Both the position numbers and the translations under genes were made by a program. Below are positions 1 to 10,400 of a stretch of DNA of 64,000 nucleotides, one piece after another (position 1 is the stretch's first letter; each line of letters starts with the position of its first letter). A model generated the notes under the pieces. It was not told where the DNA came from, searched no databases, and was given only the letters and a program-made list of their open reading frames with translations. Source of the DNA: Dendrobium chrysotoxum. Taxonomy: Eukaryota > Streptophyta > Magnoliopsida > Asparagales > Orchidaceae. The stretch spans positions 49,470,758 to 49,534,757 of the forward strand of contig CM034306.1 in the NCBI GenBank assembly GCA_019925795.1. The letters run 5' to 3'.

Positions 1-600
1 AACCAAAAGGCCCGAATAATTTAACATGTTCTTAGGACCTCCATCATTCCTAAAGCCGGAGATAGGATAAACATGACCCCTCTTCTCTCTTCTGTCACTT
101 ACCTGATTATGTCTGGTCAACCTATCGATGAAGTCTAACTGATTTTGGACTATATTTTTTACCTTACTGATATTGGTCATCCCAGTGTGAAGAGGAAGAA
201 GAATATTGCTCTTAGTCATGTAATCTGTTTTATCCTTGAAAAGAAATACAACATAATCCATCCTGACGGACATTCTAAACTCCCACTCTATTTCACTGAT
301 GCCTCTTTTCGAGCACTTTTTGGGAGAGATAAAAATGTAATCAGTTCTGATGATGAACCTGCACCTGGACCCAACCAAGACTTCTACCAGGATATGGTCC
401 AGTAATTTAATAGGCTTGATCAAAGATTTGATCATATAGAGGCGCACCTGAAGCAGCAGGATGATCAGTACAAAGATGATAGGGGGTGGATAAGGGACTA
501 ATTCGAGTCTGTGAATATGAATATTGTAACGCTTAATAGCTATTTTGCTCTGTTCGGCGCTCCACCACCTCCTCCAGATCAGGGTCCCTCAGATTACTAG
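1..600 (+). pseudogene. Decayed downstream ORF of the Sirevirus-like element (putative plant transposon protein type)
   Basis: One frame runs from base 1 to a TAG at 598-600 and is broken by TAA at 22, 136, 403 and 511. It looks like the 'putative plant transposon protein' family found beside plant retroelement pol genes: a compact block (HVLRT...IMSGQ...YIFYLTDIGHP, about 25-240) is followed by a predicted coiled-coil stretch (RLDQRFDHIEAHLKQQ, about 410-470) and a proline-rich tail ending GPSDY. The N-terminus is outside the window. Each stop is one C-to-T change from CAA, which suggests deamination decay rather than random drift. The family's function is not known. No start codon can be chosen here. 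Confidence 0.55.
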
Positions 601-2006
601 TAGGATTTGTGTTGGCTTGGCTTGGCTATGGATGTGATTGTTTTTGTTGTTCTTCTTAGTAGTTGGCTTGTTTGATGATTTGATGTACTTTGAGTTGTAG
701 TTGATTGTGCTTGTGATTGTTAGCTTTTTCTGTGATTATTGTATTGGGTGTAGCAAGCTTAATCTTATGTGATTATGGTTATAATGTGAAAACTTGCTAT
801 GATTAGTTATTTAAATTGATATCTTGAAATATTAAAAAAAAGGTTTAGTATTTATGTGCAAATTATTCTATGATAATGAGTATGACTGGAATTTACTACT
901 TCTAAAACACTCAATTGTAGTTGATTAAATTTCTAAAATGTTAATTGAGTTTATATTACAATAGAAAATTTTGTGCATAATTTTAAATTCTCAAAATATT
1001 TAGATTCGTTATGATTTGGTGTGGATTGGAAGATCTGACTTTATCTTATTTAGACATATATTACTTAGCCTAAATTGATGTATATTTGATGTCTTAATAT
1101 TACTCTTACATTCTATATTAAAGTGTTCATTATTGTATTTGTGACCTAGAGATAGTGTTGTTGGAAAGAATCTTATTAAATGAAAACAAACAAAGCAAAG
1201 CTTGAAAAGATGCACAAAATGTGTCATGCAATAAAAGATGCTCAATATTGCCAAATCTAGAAAGAGGCACAAAGTGTGCCATACAATAAGAGATGCGCAA
1301 GGTTGCCAAATCTAGAAAGAGGCACAAAATTAGCCCAAACATTGAAAATATGCGAAATGTCGTCAATTGTTCTTTCCTTTAGCATTTTCTCCAAGTTCAC
1401 TAATCAATGATTGTCACTTTTAACTTAGAAATTTGATAATTTTATTTCATCTTTTGTACAAAAGTTGTGGCTACTAATCTATCTAATACATTACTATTTT
1501 AGATCAACTTTTCTTCTCCTCATTATAATATGCAATCTAGATCTTTTTGAGTCTTTACTTTTTTGCATTTGAGTTTAATATTATAGTTAACCTTTCTTTA
1601 ACATTATTAAACTTCTCAATTATTTTGAGCGTCTTCCCTTTTTGTTGTTGTTAAAAGGGGGAGAGTTTTATTATTTGACTTTGTTTGATTGACTTTATTT
1701 GACTTGTTGCATTTAATTTTATTTTTAGTTGCTTGTGTATGTGTTTGTATTATATGTGCTTGTGTGTAGTGCTTGTATTGCATGTCTTGTTTGTTTTTCT
1801 TACCCTTCCCTTCGCTTATTCAGTATGTTAGATCATCTAACCTCCTTTTATCCCTTATTTAGGATAGGTCATTTCTTTAGGGGGAGCTTAGGCTTTAGGG
1901 GAAGCGTAGGAGATCATTTACTTAGGGGGAGTGTACATTTAGTGGAAGTTTAGGAGACATGTGAATTTAATGATTAAATTAAACAAATAAATATTTTGCC
2001 ATCATC
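601..2006 (+). other. Non-coding spacer between last ORF and 3' LTR
   Basis: AT-rich, with no coding signal. It carries several purine runs like the polypurine tract: AAAAGGGGGAGAG near 1656, then AGGGGGAG-type runs near 1880 and 1926. Repeated polypurine-like tracts before the 3' LTR are typical of Sireviruses. Confidence 0.55.
1193..1345 (+). repeat. Short tandem repeat, about 55-bp unit, 2-3 copies
   Basis: TTGCCAAATCTAGAAAGAGGCAC occurs at 1248 and 1303, a 55-bp spacing. A weaker copy (GATGCACAAAATGTGTCATGCAATAAAAGATG) lies just before. Small ORFs on the reverse strand here are by-products of the repeat. Confidence 0.65.
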
Positions 2007-2020
2007 AAAAAGGGGGAGAA
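2007..2020 (+). promoter_or_regulatory. Polypurine tract for plus-strand priming
   Basis: AAAAAGGGGGAGAA abuts the TGTTATG start of the 3' LTR, the expected place for the plus-strand primer. Confidence 0.8.
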
Positions 2021-2330
2021 TGTTATGATTTATGTAAATCCGTTCGTTCAAAAAAATTCTGATATAAATTATTTTTGATAATTACAAAAGTTTATTATTT
2101 GTTTTATTCTTCTCCAAACATATATTGGAGTTTCTTTTTGTGTGCACTAACATATTTTTCAGGATATTCACACTCCAGATTGCTGAAGACTTCAAAGTCA
2201 TTTGTTAATAATTACTGAAAGTGAAGTCCGTATTTCTTATTTTTCTTGAGTCTGAGAAACTATGATTGTAAGTTGGATAATTATGCACACACACACAATG
2301 GGGGAGTAAAAACTTAAATTTTAAAACGGA

Positions 2331-2895
2331 TCGTACAGTACGATATGGTATCGTACAAGACGATCTGTATTATATATCCTCCACAACAAACCTATCTGTC
2401 TTGAAATTTTTTTCTAAGTTCAGTTCGTACAGTACGAAATATGGTTCGTATAGAAGGTTTTGCGGTACAAACGGCTCTGTTTTTTGTTCGTACTGGTTCG
2501 TACGGGACGAATCGTTCATTTTTTGAACTATTCGTACAACACAAAATATGGTTCGTACAAGAGGTTTCGCAGTATGAACGGCTCTATTTTTGGTTCGTAC
2601 TGGTTCGTACGGGACGAATCGTTCATTTTTTGAACAATTCGTACAATACAAAATATGGTTCGTACAGAAGGTTTTGCAGTACGAATGGCTCTGTTTTTTG
2701 TTCGTACTGGTTCATACGGGATGAATCGTTCATTTTTGAACTATTCGTACAGTATGAAATATAATTCGTACAGAAGGTTTTGAGGTATGAATGGCTCTAT
2801 TTTTTGTTCGTACTGGTTCATACGGGATGAATCATTCAGTTATTTGAACTATTTGTACAGTATGAAGAGAGATCGTACGGGATGATCGGGACGCG
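2331..2895 (+). repeat. Tandem array of ~107-bp units with palindromic TTCGTACNGTACGAA cores
   Basis: Units start at 2424, 2531, 2638, 2744 and (partly) 2852, spacings 107, 107, 106 and 108. Each holds an imperfect palindrome TTCGTACAGTACGAA and a second block TTCGTACTGGTTCGTACGGGACGAA. Similar palindromes flank the array (TCGTACAGTACGA near 2332) and recur near the LTR end (TTCGTACTGTACGAA and TCGTACTGTACGA at about 3560-3595). Confidence 0.85.
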
Positions 2896-3175
2896 TGAAA
2901 CTTGAATAATTCAGTTTTTGGACGGTTTTTTTTTGTCATTAGTATTTAAGGACCTTTAAAATGACTTGTAGGATGATGCTTCTACGAATTTCTTCTTTAG
3001 AGTGGAAGGGAGAGTGAAAGGGAGAGTGTTTGAGAGTAAGGTGTGTGAGATCCTTGGAGTGAAAATTGTGAGGGGATTCACAAGGTTATGCAATAGTGAG
3101 GATTTCATTGTTTGTCCTTCAAGTCACTTCTCTATCTCCTTGAAGACTTTTGAGAGAAGATTTTTGAAGAAGGTC

Positions 3176-3331
3176 TGGTTCTCTGCCATCACTAGGAGGG
3201 TAAAAAAGGACGCTTGGTTTTCTGCCATCACCAGGAGGATGAAAATGGACAATCGGTTCTTTACTGTCACTTGGAGAGTAAAAAAAGGACGTAGGTTCTC
3301 TACCGCATCGGGTTGGTGGAAGAGAGTTTGT
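3176..3331 (+). repeat. 39-bp minisatellite in the LTR, four units
   Basis: Units begin at 3176, 3215, 3254 and 3293, exactly 39 bp apart. Because 39 is a multiple of three the array stays open and produces the repeated peptide pattern (WFSAITRR...) of the 3002-3448 ORF. I read it as an LTR repeat, not a protein gene. Confidence 0.75.
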
Positions 3332-3705
3332 AAAGGCTTCTCCGCCTTGCTGTGGGGGCAAAAAGAGAGTCATTTGAGTTTAATGCAATACCTAGAGAAG
3401 GAGTCTCTAGGGAGTGAATGTAGGTCATGTTTGACCGACCCACTATAAATTCTGGTGTTTTCTGTTCTTATTTTTTACTTTTTCGCACTATTACTTTTTT
3501 GTATTCTACTTTTCTGTGGTTGAATTTCTGAGATTGAAGAAAGCATTAAAAATCACTCTGTTCGTACTGTACGAAGGTAGATCGTACTGTACGATTTGCA
3601 TTAGTTTTTTAAATAAAAATTTTCCAAAATTCTAAGAGAAATTTTTAAAAGGACCAATTCACCCCCCTATTGGTTAGCTTAGGGATGTAAGCAATAGGTC
3701 TAACA

Positions 3706-4261
3706 ACCTATTCGGACTTTCAACGATGATGTCTTCGGTGTCGACCGTCGATCCGGTGGCTGCGATGTTGTCGATGAGTATCTTGATTTGAGCAAGATAC
3801 TGTTGCATCGTGCGATCTTTCATCTGCATTTGATGCAGTTCGTTCTTTAGCTGGATTACGCGAGATCTATTTGTGGGTTGAAGCCGTCGCTCTAGGGTAG
3901 TCCAGACCTCGTGGGCGGTAGTGAGGGTGATGACGTAAGGGAGAATGGATGGGGAAATAGTGGAGAGAAGTGTAAAAATTAGATTTCGATCTATGAGTTT
4001 CCACAAGTTGTATTCTGTAGCTGCGGTTTCAGGTGGGCAAGAGGAGTCACCGGAGAGATGGCCGTTGAACCCATTAGCAGAGAAATGTTGATGGAGTTGC
4101 ACCCGGCAGATTGAGTAGTTTTCGCTAGTGAGTTGGGTGGGAACTAGATTTTTGAGATTTGATATGAGAAATTTGAGAGACGGGGGAATGGTGAGTTCGA
4201 TAAGGGAAGCCGAGGGAGTCGAATTTTGAGTTGTAGAGATCGCAAAATCTTGATCAGCCAT
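3706..4261 (-). pseudogene. gag: Copia Gag, N-terminal fragment
   Basis: Reads from an ATG at 4259-4261, just downstream of the primer site, with no stop until the break. It has the usual copia Gag landmarks: a short variable head, then PPSLKFLISNLKNLVP, a TxENYxxxRxQLHQHF block, the WTTLERRLQPTNRSRVIQLKNEL helix and QYLAQIKILIDNIAATGS (residues about 130-175), all conserved in Ale/Retrofit-like copia Gags (UBN2 family). The normal continuation is lost at about codon 185; residues after that are read from the neighbouring LTR. The zinc knuckle and pol are missing. Confidence 0.85.
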
Positions 4262-4285
4262 TGATGTTCGTTGTGGAGCGTAATC

Positions 4286-4297
4286 GCTCTGATACCA
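4286..4297 (-). promoter_or_regulatory. Primer binding site (initiator Met-tRNA)
   Basis: Reverse strand reads TGGTATCAGAGC immediately after the LTR terminus ...TTTACA, the standard plant copia primer site. Confidence 0.9.
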
Positions 4298-4401
4298 TGT
4301 AAATGTTTAAGAGCCAGAGAGAACGTAAGCCATACAGGAAAGATTCACGAGAGAAGAGGAAGAGTAGTGTTATTATTCATACGTTAGATATGTTACAGGG
4401 T

Positions 4402-4445
<44 letters not shown>

Positions 4446-4541
4446 AGCTAACGGACGGTTATCAAGAAAGCTGATCTTGATTGATCAGTATAAGTCTTGC
4501 TGAGTCAGCTACGACTGCTGACGTGTGAGGCTACACTAACA
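4298..4541 (-). repeat. 5' LTR (244 bp) of the truncated copia element
   Basis: Reverse strand runs TGTTAGTGTAGCC ... TTAAACATTTACA, with TG...CA ends. An (AT)n microsatellite of about 40 bp lies at 4404-4443. Confidence 0.8.
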
Positions 4542-6054
4542 AAATGAACCTAAAATTCCATTCAGTTGCGTTGCAATTGCAGATTGTCCTCTAAGTTATT
4601 AAGGAATGCATTTTTTACAGTAATTAAATTTTAATTCAATTACATTTGAGCTGCAATTTTTATAATATTTTAATTCAGTATTTTTTTTTTAATTTCGGTG
4701 CTAAAATATTTTTATGATAAGCAAATAGAAAGTTTATTGTATTAGTTATTTTTTTAATTTCTATTTGATTTGTTTAAACTTCAGTAAGATGATTATATTT
4801 TTAATTTCTATTCATTTTGTTTAAGAATATTATCATCTTATTGAAATTTAAACAAATAAAAGTTTGTTGGTTCTTACACTAAAATAAAAAATTATCGTAC
4901 CCTAAAATTAAAAAAAATCATCTTACTGAAATTTAAACAAATCGAATAGAAATTAAACTTATTAAATAAATAATTTTGATTTATGTGTTTATATAAAATT
5001 AATTAATATATTATTTAATCTACAAAACATACCTAATTGATTAATGTATAATTTATTAAATTTAATTTATATTTTATATTTAAATTCAAATAAGGTGATT
5101 TTGACTGATATGACGAGCCATTTGTGATGGAGGACCTGTGCAACGGCCAAATCTTTTAAAAAAAAAAAGACCTGTGCAATGGCAAAATCTTATTAAAAAG
5201 AAAACAAGAATAAATAAACAAAAACAAAAAAAATACAATGAAAAAAAATATACAAAATAAAAAAATGGAGAAATTAAAAAAAAGAAACACCTATCGTTAA
5301 CTTGTTATTTTATTTCCTTTTTTTCGTTTTTATTTGGAATTCCTTTTTTTATTTTTTGCATTTTTAATTTGGAATTGGAACTTTTTTTCTTTCATTTTTT
5401 TTATTTGTTCTGTTTTTTTTTTCAGTTGTTCTTTTTTTTTATATTCATTCCAATAGCAAGTTGTTTGTTGAGATAACGACTGGCGTATGTTTTTAATTTT
5501 TTATTTTTATTTTACTAAAAGTAGTTTTAACTATTTTTTACTTTAAAAATTTGTTCGAAAATAAGTTCTAAAATAAATATTATTATGTAATCGGTGACGT
5601 TGTCCGAAAATAAGTTTTTAAAATAAAATTTATTAGTAGTCCGCCCGCCAGCTCAGCCCAGCCTGCTAGCTTGATTCAGCCTTGCTTTGCTAGCTCAGGC
5701 TCCTGCCACCTAAGCAAAGTTAGTCGTTGCCTAAGTAACGAAAACGACTGTCATCAGTTATATATATTCATTTTATTTTCAATATTTTCAAAGAAATTCA
5801 TTTTAAAAATTTATCCCCAATATAATTCCCTTCAAAAGACTAGTATAATGAAGAAAAGATATTTATTAATTTGTTTTTTTATTTTGGAGGTCATTACTTT
5901 GGCTTACACAAATAATCGATTAGTTCCTAATATAAAGATAGAATTATAATGTGCATGGCTACAAATTCTTTTAAATAAATTTCTCACTTAAAATTTTTGA
6001 TATTTTAGGGAGCAGGTGGCTGTGAAACTGCAGCTGGGTGGCGGGAGGAGCTGT
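4542..6054. other. AT-rich intergenic DNA, no gene seen
   Basis: Long A and T runs, no coding pattern, no RNA gene. It includes the inverted repeat at 4752-4960 and a short GC-richer patch at 5640-5720 that I cannot assign. The 92-codon ORF at 5671-5949 has no recognisable features. Confidence 0.6.
4752..4960. repeat. Inverted repeat cluster
   Basis: TTTGTTTAAACTTCAGTAAGATGAT (about 4769-4793) recurs inverted as ATCATCTTACTGAAATTTAAACAAAT (about 4917-4943), extending on both sides to roughly 40-bp arms. A second, more diverged inverted copy (ATCATCTTATTGAAATTTAAACAAA) lies between them near 4831-4856. Could be a decayed MITE. Confidence 0.55.
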
Positions 6055-6064
6055 CGGGTAGAGG
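6055..6064. repeat. Left target-site duplication of the MULE
   Basis: CGGGTAGAGG here matches CGGGTAGAGG at 12163-12172. The exact length (9 or 10 bp) is ambiguous because of G runs; 9-11 bp is normal for Mutator-like elements. Confidence 0.9.
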
Positions 6065-6180
6065 GGAAATTATTAGGTCCGGTCACCGGACCTATCTCTG
6101 CGTTCGGACGCCAATAGAAACATGCCATGTGGCTTCATTTTTTTATTCTTTTCAGCCCGATCGGTCCGACCCAACCCAGT
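6065..6180 (+). repeat. Left terminal inverted repeat of the MULE
   Basis: Matches the reverse complement of the right end from GGAAATTATTAGGTC through GGACGCCAATAGAAACA, GCCATGTGGC and, after a small gap, TTTTCAGCCCGATCGG and CCGACCCAACCC. The end also contains a short palindrome, GGTCCGGTCACCGGACC. Confidence 0.9.
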
Positions 6181-6268
6181 GTTATTTTCATTTTAAATGT
6201 AGAGTTGGCACTATTTTAAAACCCCGCGCTTTTGAAGAAAAAATGAGCTAGGAATTTGCAGAGAAGAG

Positions 6269-8606
6269 ATGGACTGCTCACCGAAGAGAGAGAGGCAAGG
6301 GGTGCATGAAACCGGAAGTATGAATGAATCGAAAGTTAACTTAGCTGGATCTTCCTCAAGTTTCAACATTTCGGTAAGTTTTCCTTCAATCTCAGTGCAA
6401 GTTGTATGAAGAAAATACGAGCTAGAAAGTTGTAAGGGTTTAGCTGTGTAGAAAAAGATTATACGATTTTCGGTCATTAGAGGCACAAGCTCTTAGAAGT
6501 AAACAAAGCTGTGCAGTCAGTCTAGTGTTTAGGTGAAAAAGTTAATAATATCTTAGATCTTGTTGTTTATCTATAAAATTAGATATTTTAGGAAGAAGAA
6601 AAATATCGATTTTAGATTTGGGAAAGCTGTAGAAGATGCGCTTGAGTTGCGCCTTAGTTGTGTTTTTGTTGCGCTTTAGTTACGCTTTAGTTGCGTTTTA
6701 ATTGCACTTTAGTTGAGCTTTAGTTGCGCTTTAGTTGCACTTTTATTGCGCTTTAGTTGCGCTTTAATTGCGCTTTAGTTGCGTTGTAATTGTGCTTTAG
6801 TTGCGCTTTCGTTGCGGTTTCTGATCTGATGTTTTGTTATCATCTCAGGCTGTTTATAAAGACGAGAGAGAAGCATATGAATGTTATTATACTTGTGCCC
6901 ATGATAATGGCTTTAGCGTGCGGAAGGATCATCACAGTTTCTGATCAAATTCTAGGAAGATAAAATTCAAGGACTTTGTCTGCTCAAAAGCTGATTTCAA
7001 GAGAAGTATTGATCTGAATTCAACAAAAAGATTTACTAAACCAGATGTTAGAACCGGTTGTCCATCTATGGTGAGGTTTGCAGTCGATGAAGATGGTTAC
7101 TGGCATGTCAAAAGATTTATTGATTCCCACAACCATGAATTAGCTAGCCCTGCCGACCGACACCTTTTAAGATCTTGTAGAAATGTTGTTGAGGAAAAAG
7201 CTTCGGTCCTAAAATCAATGACAGATGCAGGAATTAGAACTGTTGACGCATATGCCTATCTTGCAGAGGAAGTTGGAGGATATGAGAATATTGGATTCTC
7301 TAAGAGAGATGCCTACAATATTATTCAGAAGGAGAAAAGAGCAAGGATTGAAAATGGTGACACTAATTCTTTGATTCAAATATTTAAAGATCGACAAGTT
7401 GAGGACAACATGTTCGCATGTGATGTTCAAATTGATGAGCATGATAGATTGTTAAATTTTTTCTGGGTTGATGGGAGAGGCTGGATAGATTATGAATGTT
7501 TTGAAGATGTGTTGATTTTTGATACTAGCTACAGGCTCAACATGTATAATTTTATATGTGCACCATTTGTTGGTGTTAACAATCATTGGCAGAACATTTT
7601 GTTAGGGGTTGCTTTTTTGTTAGAAGAAATAATTGAAAGTTTTACATGGTTGTTTAAAATATTTGTACGAATAATGAGCCCTAAACATCCAACAATAATA
7701 TTCACTAATCAAGACCAAGCTATGGCTAGGGCCATAGAAGATGCCTTACCTCACACTCATCATAGATTATGCCAATGACACATCTTCAAAAAGATTCTAT
7801 CAAAAGTACATATCTTCAATAGCAATACTAAAGCCAGAGGTCTCTTCTATAAGTGTATGAGGAAGTGTGATTCTGAGGAAGTGTTTGAGGAGGCATGGGC
7901 TGAAATGATCAAGGAAGAGAGCCTTCATAACCATGAGTGGTTGCAGGATCTTTATAAGATAAGGAGAAAGTGGTCAACAGCTTTTAATAAGGATTATTTT
8001 AGCATGGGCATTTTATCCACGCAGCGTAGCGAGAGTACTAATAATGTGTGTCATGACATTTCTAAGCCAACAAGTTCTTTAACTGTTTGTTTTCTTGGGT
8101 TAGAAAATGTACTGATAAATTGGAGGCGAAATGAGCAGGATGAGGAGTACAAATGCAGTTAGTCTGAAATTGTTCCTATGATAAGGACCAGCTCAATATT
8201 AAAGCAAGCTGCAAGGTTTTACTCAAGAAAACTATATTCATTTTTTGAGGAAAAATTTATACAGGGTGTGGGAGGAATGAGCATAGACTTCATCTCGACT
8301 GATTATTCAAAGTTTCTAGTCAACTACATAGAGAATAAGGAACAACAACATCCTTGGGTGGTTGACTTCGATGCAACGGAAGGTAAAATTCAATGCACCT
8401 GCAGGAAGTATGATACCATGGGATTATTGTGTTCGCACAGTTTGAGGGTTTTTAGACAGTTGGATATTGCTAGAATCCCCGAGAAGTACCTACTACTACA
8501 ATGGTCAGCAAGAGCTCGAAAAGATATTTATTCAGGTAACTTGGCCAATTTTAAAAGAAATAATAACTTTGAAGGTGGTAGGGGATTATCTACTAACCCT
8601 GTATAG
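6269..8606 (+). pseudogene. FAR1/FHY3-type MULE transposase, decayed
   Basis: Two exons. Exon 1 (6269-6373) starts at ATG 6269 and ends at a clear donor (TCG|GTAAGT). Exon 2 starts at 6849 after ATCATCTCAG, keeps phase 0 and ends at 8606. Domains in order: FAR1 DNA-binding domain (EREAYECYYTCAHDNGFSVRK, about 6867-7140), MULE transposase core (about 7390-7790) with catalytic Asp in FDTSYR (codon 7521) and FTNQDQA (codon 7713) and a Glu candidate before SFTWLF (about 7630), then a SWIM zinc finger C-x-C-x9-C-x-H (8394-8438). In-frame stops at 6942 (TGA, probably CGA), 7776 (TGA, probably Trp of the usual CxWH) and 8160 (TAG, probably CAG) end the product. FAR1 and FHY3 are host genes domesticated from such transposases; the flanking TIRs show this one is still part of a transposon. 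Confidence 0.9.
6637..6822 (+). repeat. Array of 11-bp unit TTGCGCTTTAG, in the transposase intron
   Basis: About 16-17 imperfect units in tandem (GCGCTTTAGTT repeated), lying wholly inside the intron 6374-6848 of the transposase gene. Confidence 0.9.
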
Positions 8607-8799
8607 TGAAGAAATGTATAGGTAGTTTTAAAATTTTTTTGGCATAATCCTTCTCTTTTTAGATAACAAAAAAGCAAATGCATCTACATGGTTATCAGTC
8701 AAATATTAATTTGTCAGAATATCATCAACATCACCTCGATTTATTAATATATTTCCAGACTGAAAAATAACGTCGTCCCTGCAAAACAAAAAAATGCAG

Positions 8800-9035
8800 G
8801 TAAAGTGCAAGTAAAGCGTAGGTAAAGCGCAGTTAAAGCGCAACTAAAGCGCAACTAAAGCGCAGGTTAAGCGCAACTAAATCACAGTTATAGCGCAACT
8901 AAAGCGCAGGTAAAACCCAACTTAAGCGCAGGTAAAGCACAACTTAAGCGCAGGTAAAGCGCAACTAAAGCGCAGTTAAAGCGCAAGTAAAGCGCAAGTA
9001 AACCGTAGGTAAAGCGTAGGTAAATCGCAAGTAAA
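8800..9035 (-). repeat. Array of the 11-bp unit, inverted, in the last ULP1-gene intron
   Basis: GCGCAACTAAAGCGCAACTAAA-like units and GCGCAGGTAAA variants fill the intron 8779-9051. Confidence 0.9.
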
Positions 9036-10057
9036 GAATAATAAAACTTACTTTTTATTAAACTTTTTGAAACAATCATCCATGAATGATTGTTGTTCTG
9101 TCGTAAGGAAAATCTTGCCGGGATATTCCATGTTTATTTCAGCATATCGAGGTAATACCTCTATTTTCTCCACGGAAATCACATCCTGCTTTGGCTTTGG
9201 TTTCTCCAATGTGTCAGGGTTTTTTATCTCTTTTTCTTTTTTTTGTGTGGCTCGTACTTCACTATCGCTTGAGGATCTTCTGCAGTAGGTGGTGGTGGAG
9301 CAGCTTTAATTATGGGTGGTTGGGGTGGTGGTGGAGCAACTTCTATTATGGGTGGTTGGGGTGGTGGTGGAGCAGCTTCTGTTGTGGGTGGTTTGGGTGG
9401 TGGTGGAGCAGCTTCTGTTGTGGGTAAGGGTGGTGGAGCAGCTTTAGTTGTGAGTGGTTGGGGTGGTGGTGGAGCAACTTCAATATTAGTTTGTGGTGGT
9501 GGAGCAACTTCAATAATGGGTGGTGGTGGAGCAGTTTTGGAAGGATTTATAGATTGGTTATTCGAGGAAGAGGAAGATAGAGAGGATTTAATAGGATGAT
9601 AATCACAATGGATAAAATGGTCGATAAATTTGTATTACAAAGAATCTACAGTTGCTTCAAATTTTTCCAAATTATCTTCAAGTCGATCAATTCTTTTGCC
9701 CAAATTATCTTCAATTCTATTGCACATTTTTTGTATTGCTTCCATAAGTTTATTCTGAACACTAGACCATTCTATTGAAAGAGGTTGTTCAGTAGGAGGT
9801 CGAGTAGCAGGTTGAGAAGGTTGAGTAGGCGATTGAGGAGAGCTTTGAGGTGGTTCAACATGAGGAGAATGGGGAGAGGGAGGGGGAGAGGTCTGAATTT
9901 TTTGAATTTTGGTGAATGAAGTTTGATGGGATACACATCTGGACGGATATCCCGGTTCTGAAGAGCATTTAAGTCAGCCCCTAATTGTTCTACTTCTTCG
10001 TCTATAATATTATGTAGAATAAGATAAATCTGCATAAAAGATAAAACTAATATCAAT

Positions 10058-10400
10058 TTTAGTTGTGCTTTAGGTGCGCTTGAGTTGCACTTTAGGTGCG
10101 CTTTAGTTGCGCTTTAGGTGCGCTCTAGGTGCGCTTTAGTTACGCTTTAGTTGAGCCTAAAAGGGCACCTAAAGCGCTTTAGTTGCGCCTAAAAGCGCAA
10201 CCAAATCGCTTCAGTTGCGCTTTAGTTGCGTTTTAGTTGCGCTTCAGTTGCGCTTTATGTGCGCTTTAGTTGCGCCTAAAAGCGCACCTAAAGCGTTTTA
10301 GTTGCGCCTAAAAGCGCACCCAATTCACTTTAATTGCGCTTTAGTTGCGCTATTGTTGCGCTTTACCTGCGCTTTAGGTGCACTTTAGGTGCGCTTTCTA
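10058..10400 (+). repeat. Array of the 11-bp unit with internal inversions, in a ULP1-gene intron
   Basis: TTGCGCTTTAGGTGCGCTTTAG-type units, interrupted by inverted stretches (GCGCACCTAAAGCGC near 10165-10205 and 10285-10320). Lies inside the intron 10030-10439. Confidence 0.9.

Larger units (their letters stand above)
1..3705 (+). mobile_element. 3' part of a long-LTR Ty1/copia retrotransposon, Sirevirus-like
   Basis: The window opens inside this element and holds its last ORF, a 1.4-kb non-coding spacer, a polypurine tract and the whole 3' LTR. The LTR runs from TGTTATGATT (2021) to TCTAACA (3705), so it has the TGTT...AACA ends common in Ty1/copia. A long LTR, an extra ORF downstream of pol, several purine-rich GGGGGAG tracts before the LTR, and a CACCCCCCTAT block near the LTR end are known traits of the Sirevirus group. 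Pol lies outside the window, so the lineage is inferred. The 3' end interrupts a reverse-strand copia gag; the base run after the LTR is ACCTA, but the matching left duplication cannot be seen. Confidence 0.7.
2021..3705 (+). repeat. 3' LTR (1,685 bp) of the Sirevirus-like element
   Basis: Starts TGTTATGATT directly after the polypurine tract and ends GGTCTAACA. It contains a 107-bp tandem array with palindromic GTAC cores (2424-2851), a 39-bp minisatellite (3176-3331), and, near its end, a CACCCCCCTATTGGTTAGC block like those closing Sirevirus LTRs. An ORF of 148 codons at 3002-3448 spans the minisatellite; it resembles nothing I know and is probably chance. Confidence 0.75.
3706..4541 (-). 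mobile_element. Truncated reverse-strand Ty1/copia element: 5' LTR, primer site and gag start
   Basis: On the reverse strand an LTR (4541 down to 4298) is followed by a primer site and the first ~185 codons of a copia gag. The copy stops abruptly at 3705/3706 where the Sirevirus-like LTR begins, so it was split by that insertion; the rest may lie left of the window. Confidence 0.8.

Noticed and set aside
3002..3448. 148-codon ORF in the Sirevirus-like LTR
   Set aside because: Its repeated peptide comes from a 39-bp minisatellite; no start context, domain or neighbour supports a protein.
6637..6822. CRISPR-like regular repeat
   Set aside because: The units are contiguous with no spacers, in a plant intron; it is a minisatellite.
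9191..9599. Glycine/tryptophan-rich forward ORFs (GGWGGGGA repeats)
   Set aside because: They are the antisense of the proline-rich exon (10029-9052) of the reverse ULP1-like gene, whose neighbouring exons join it in phase.
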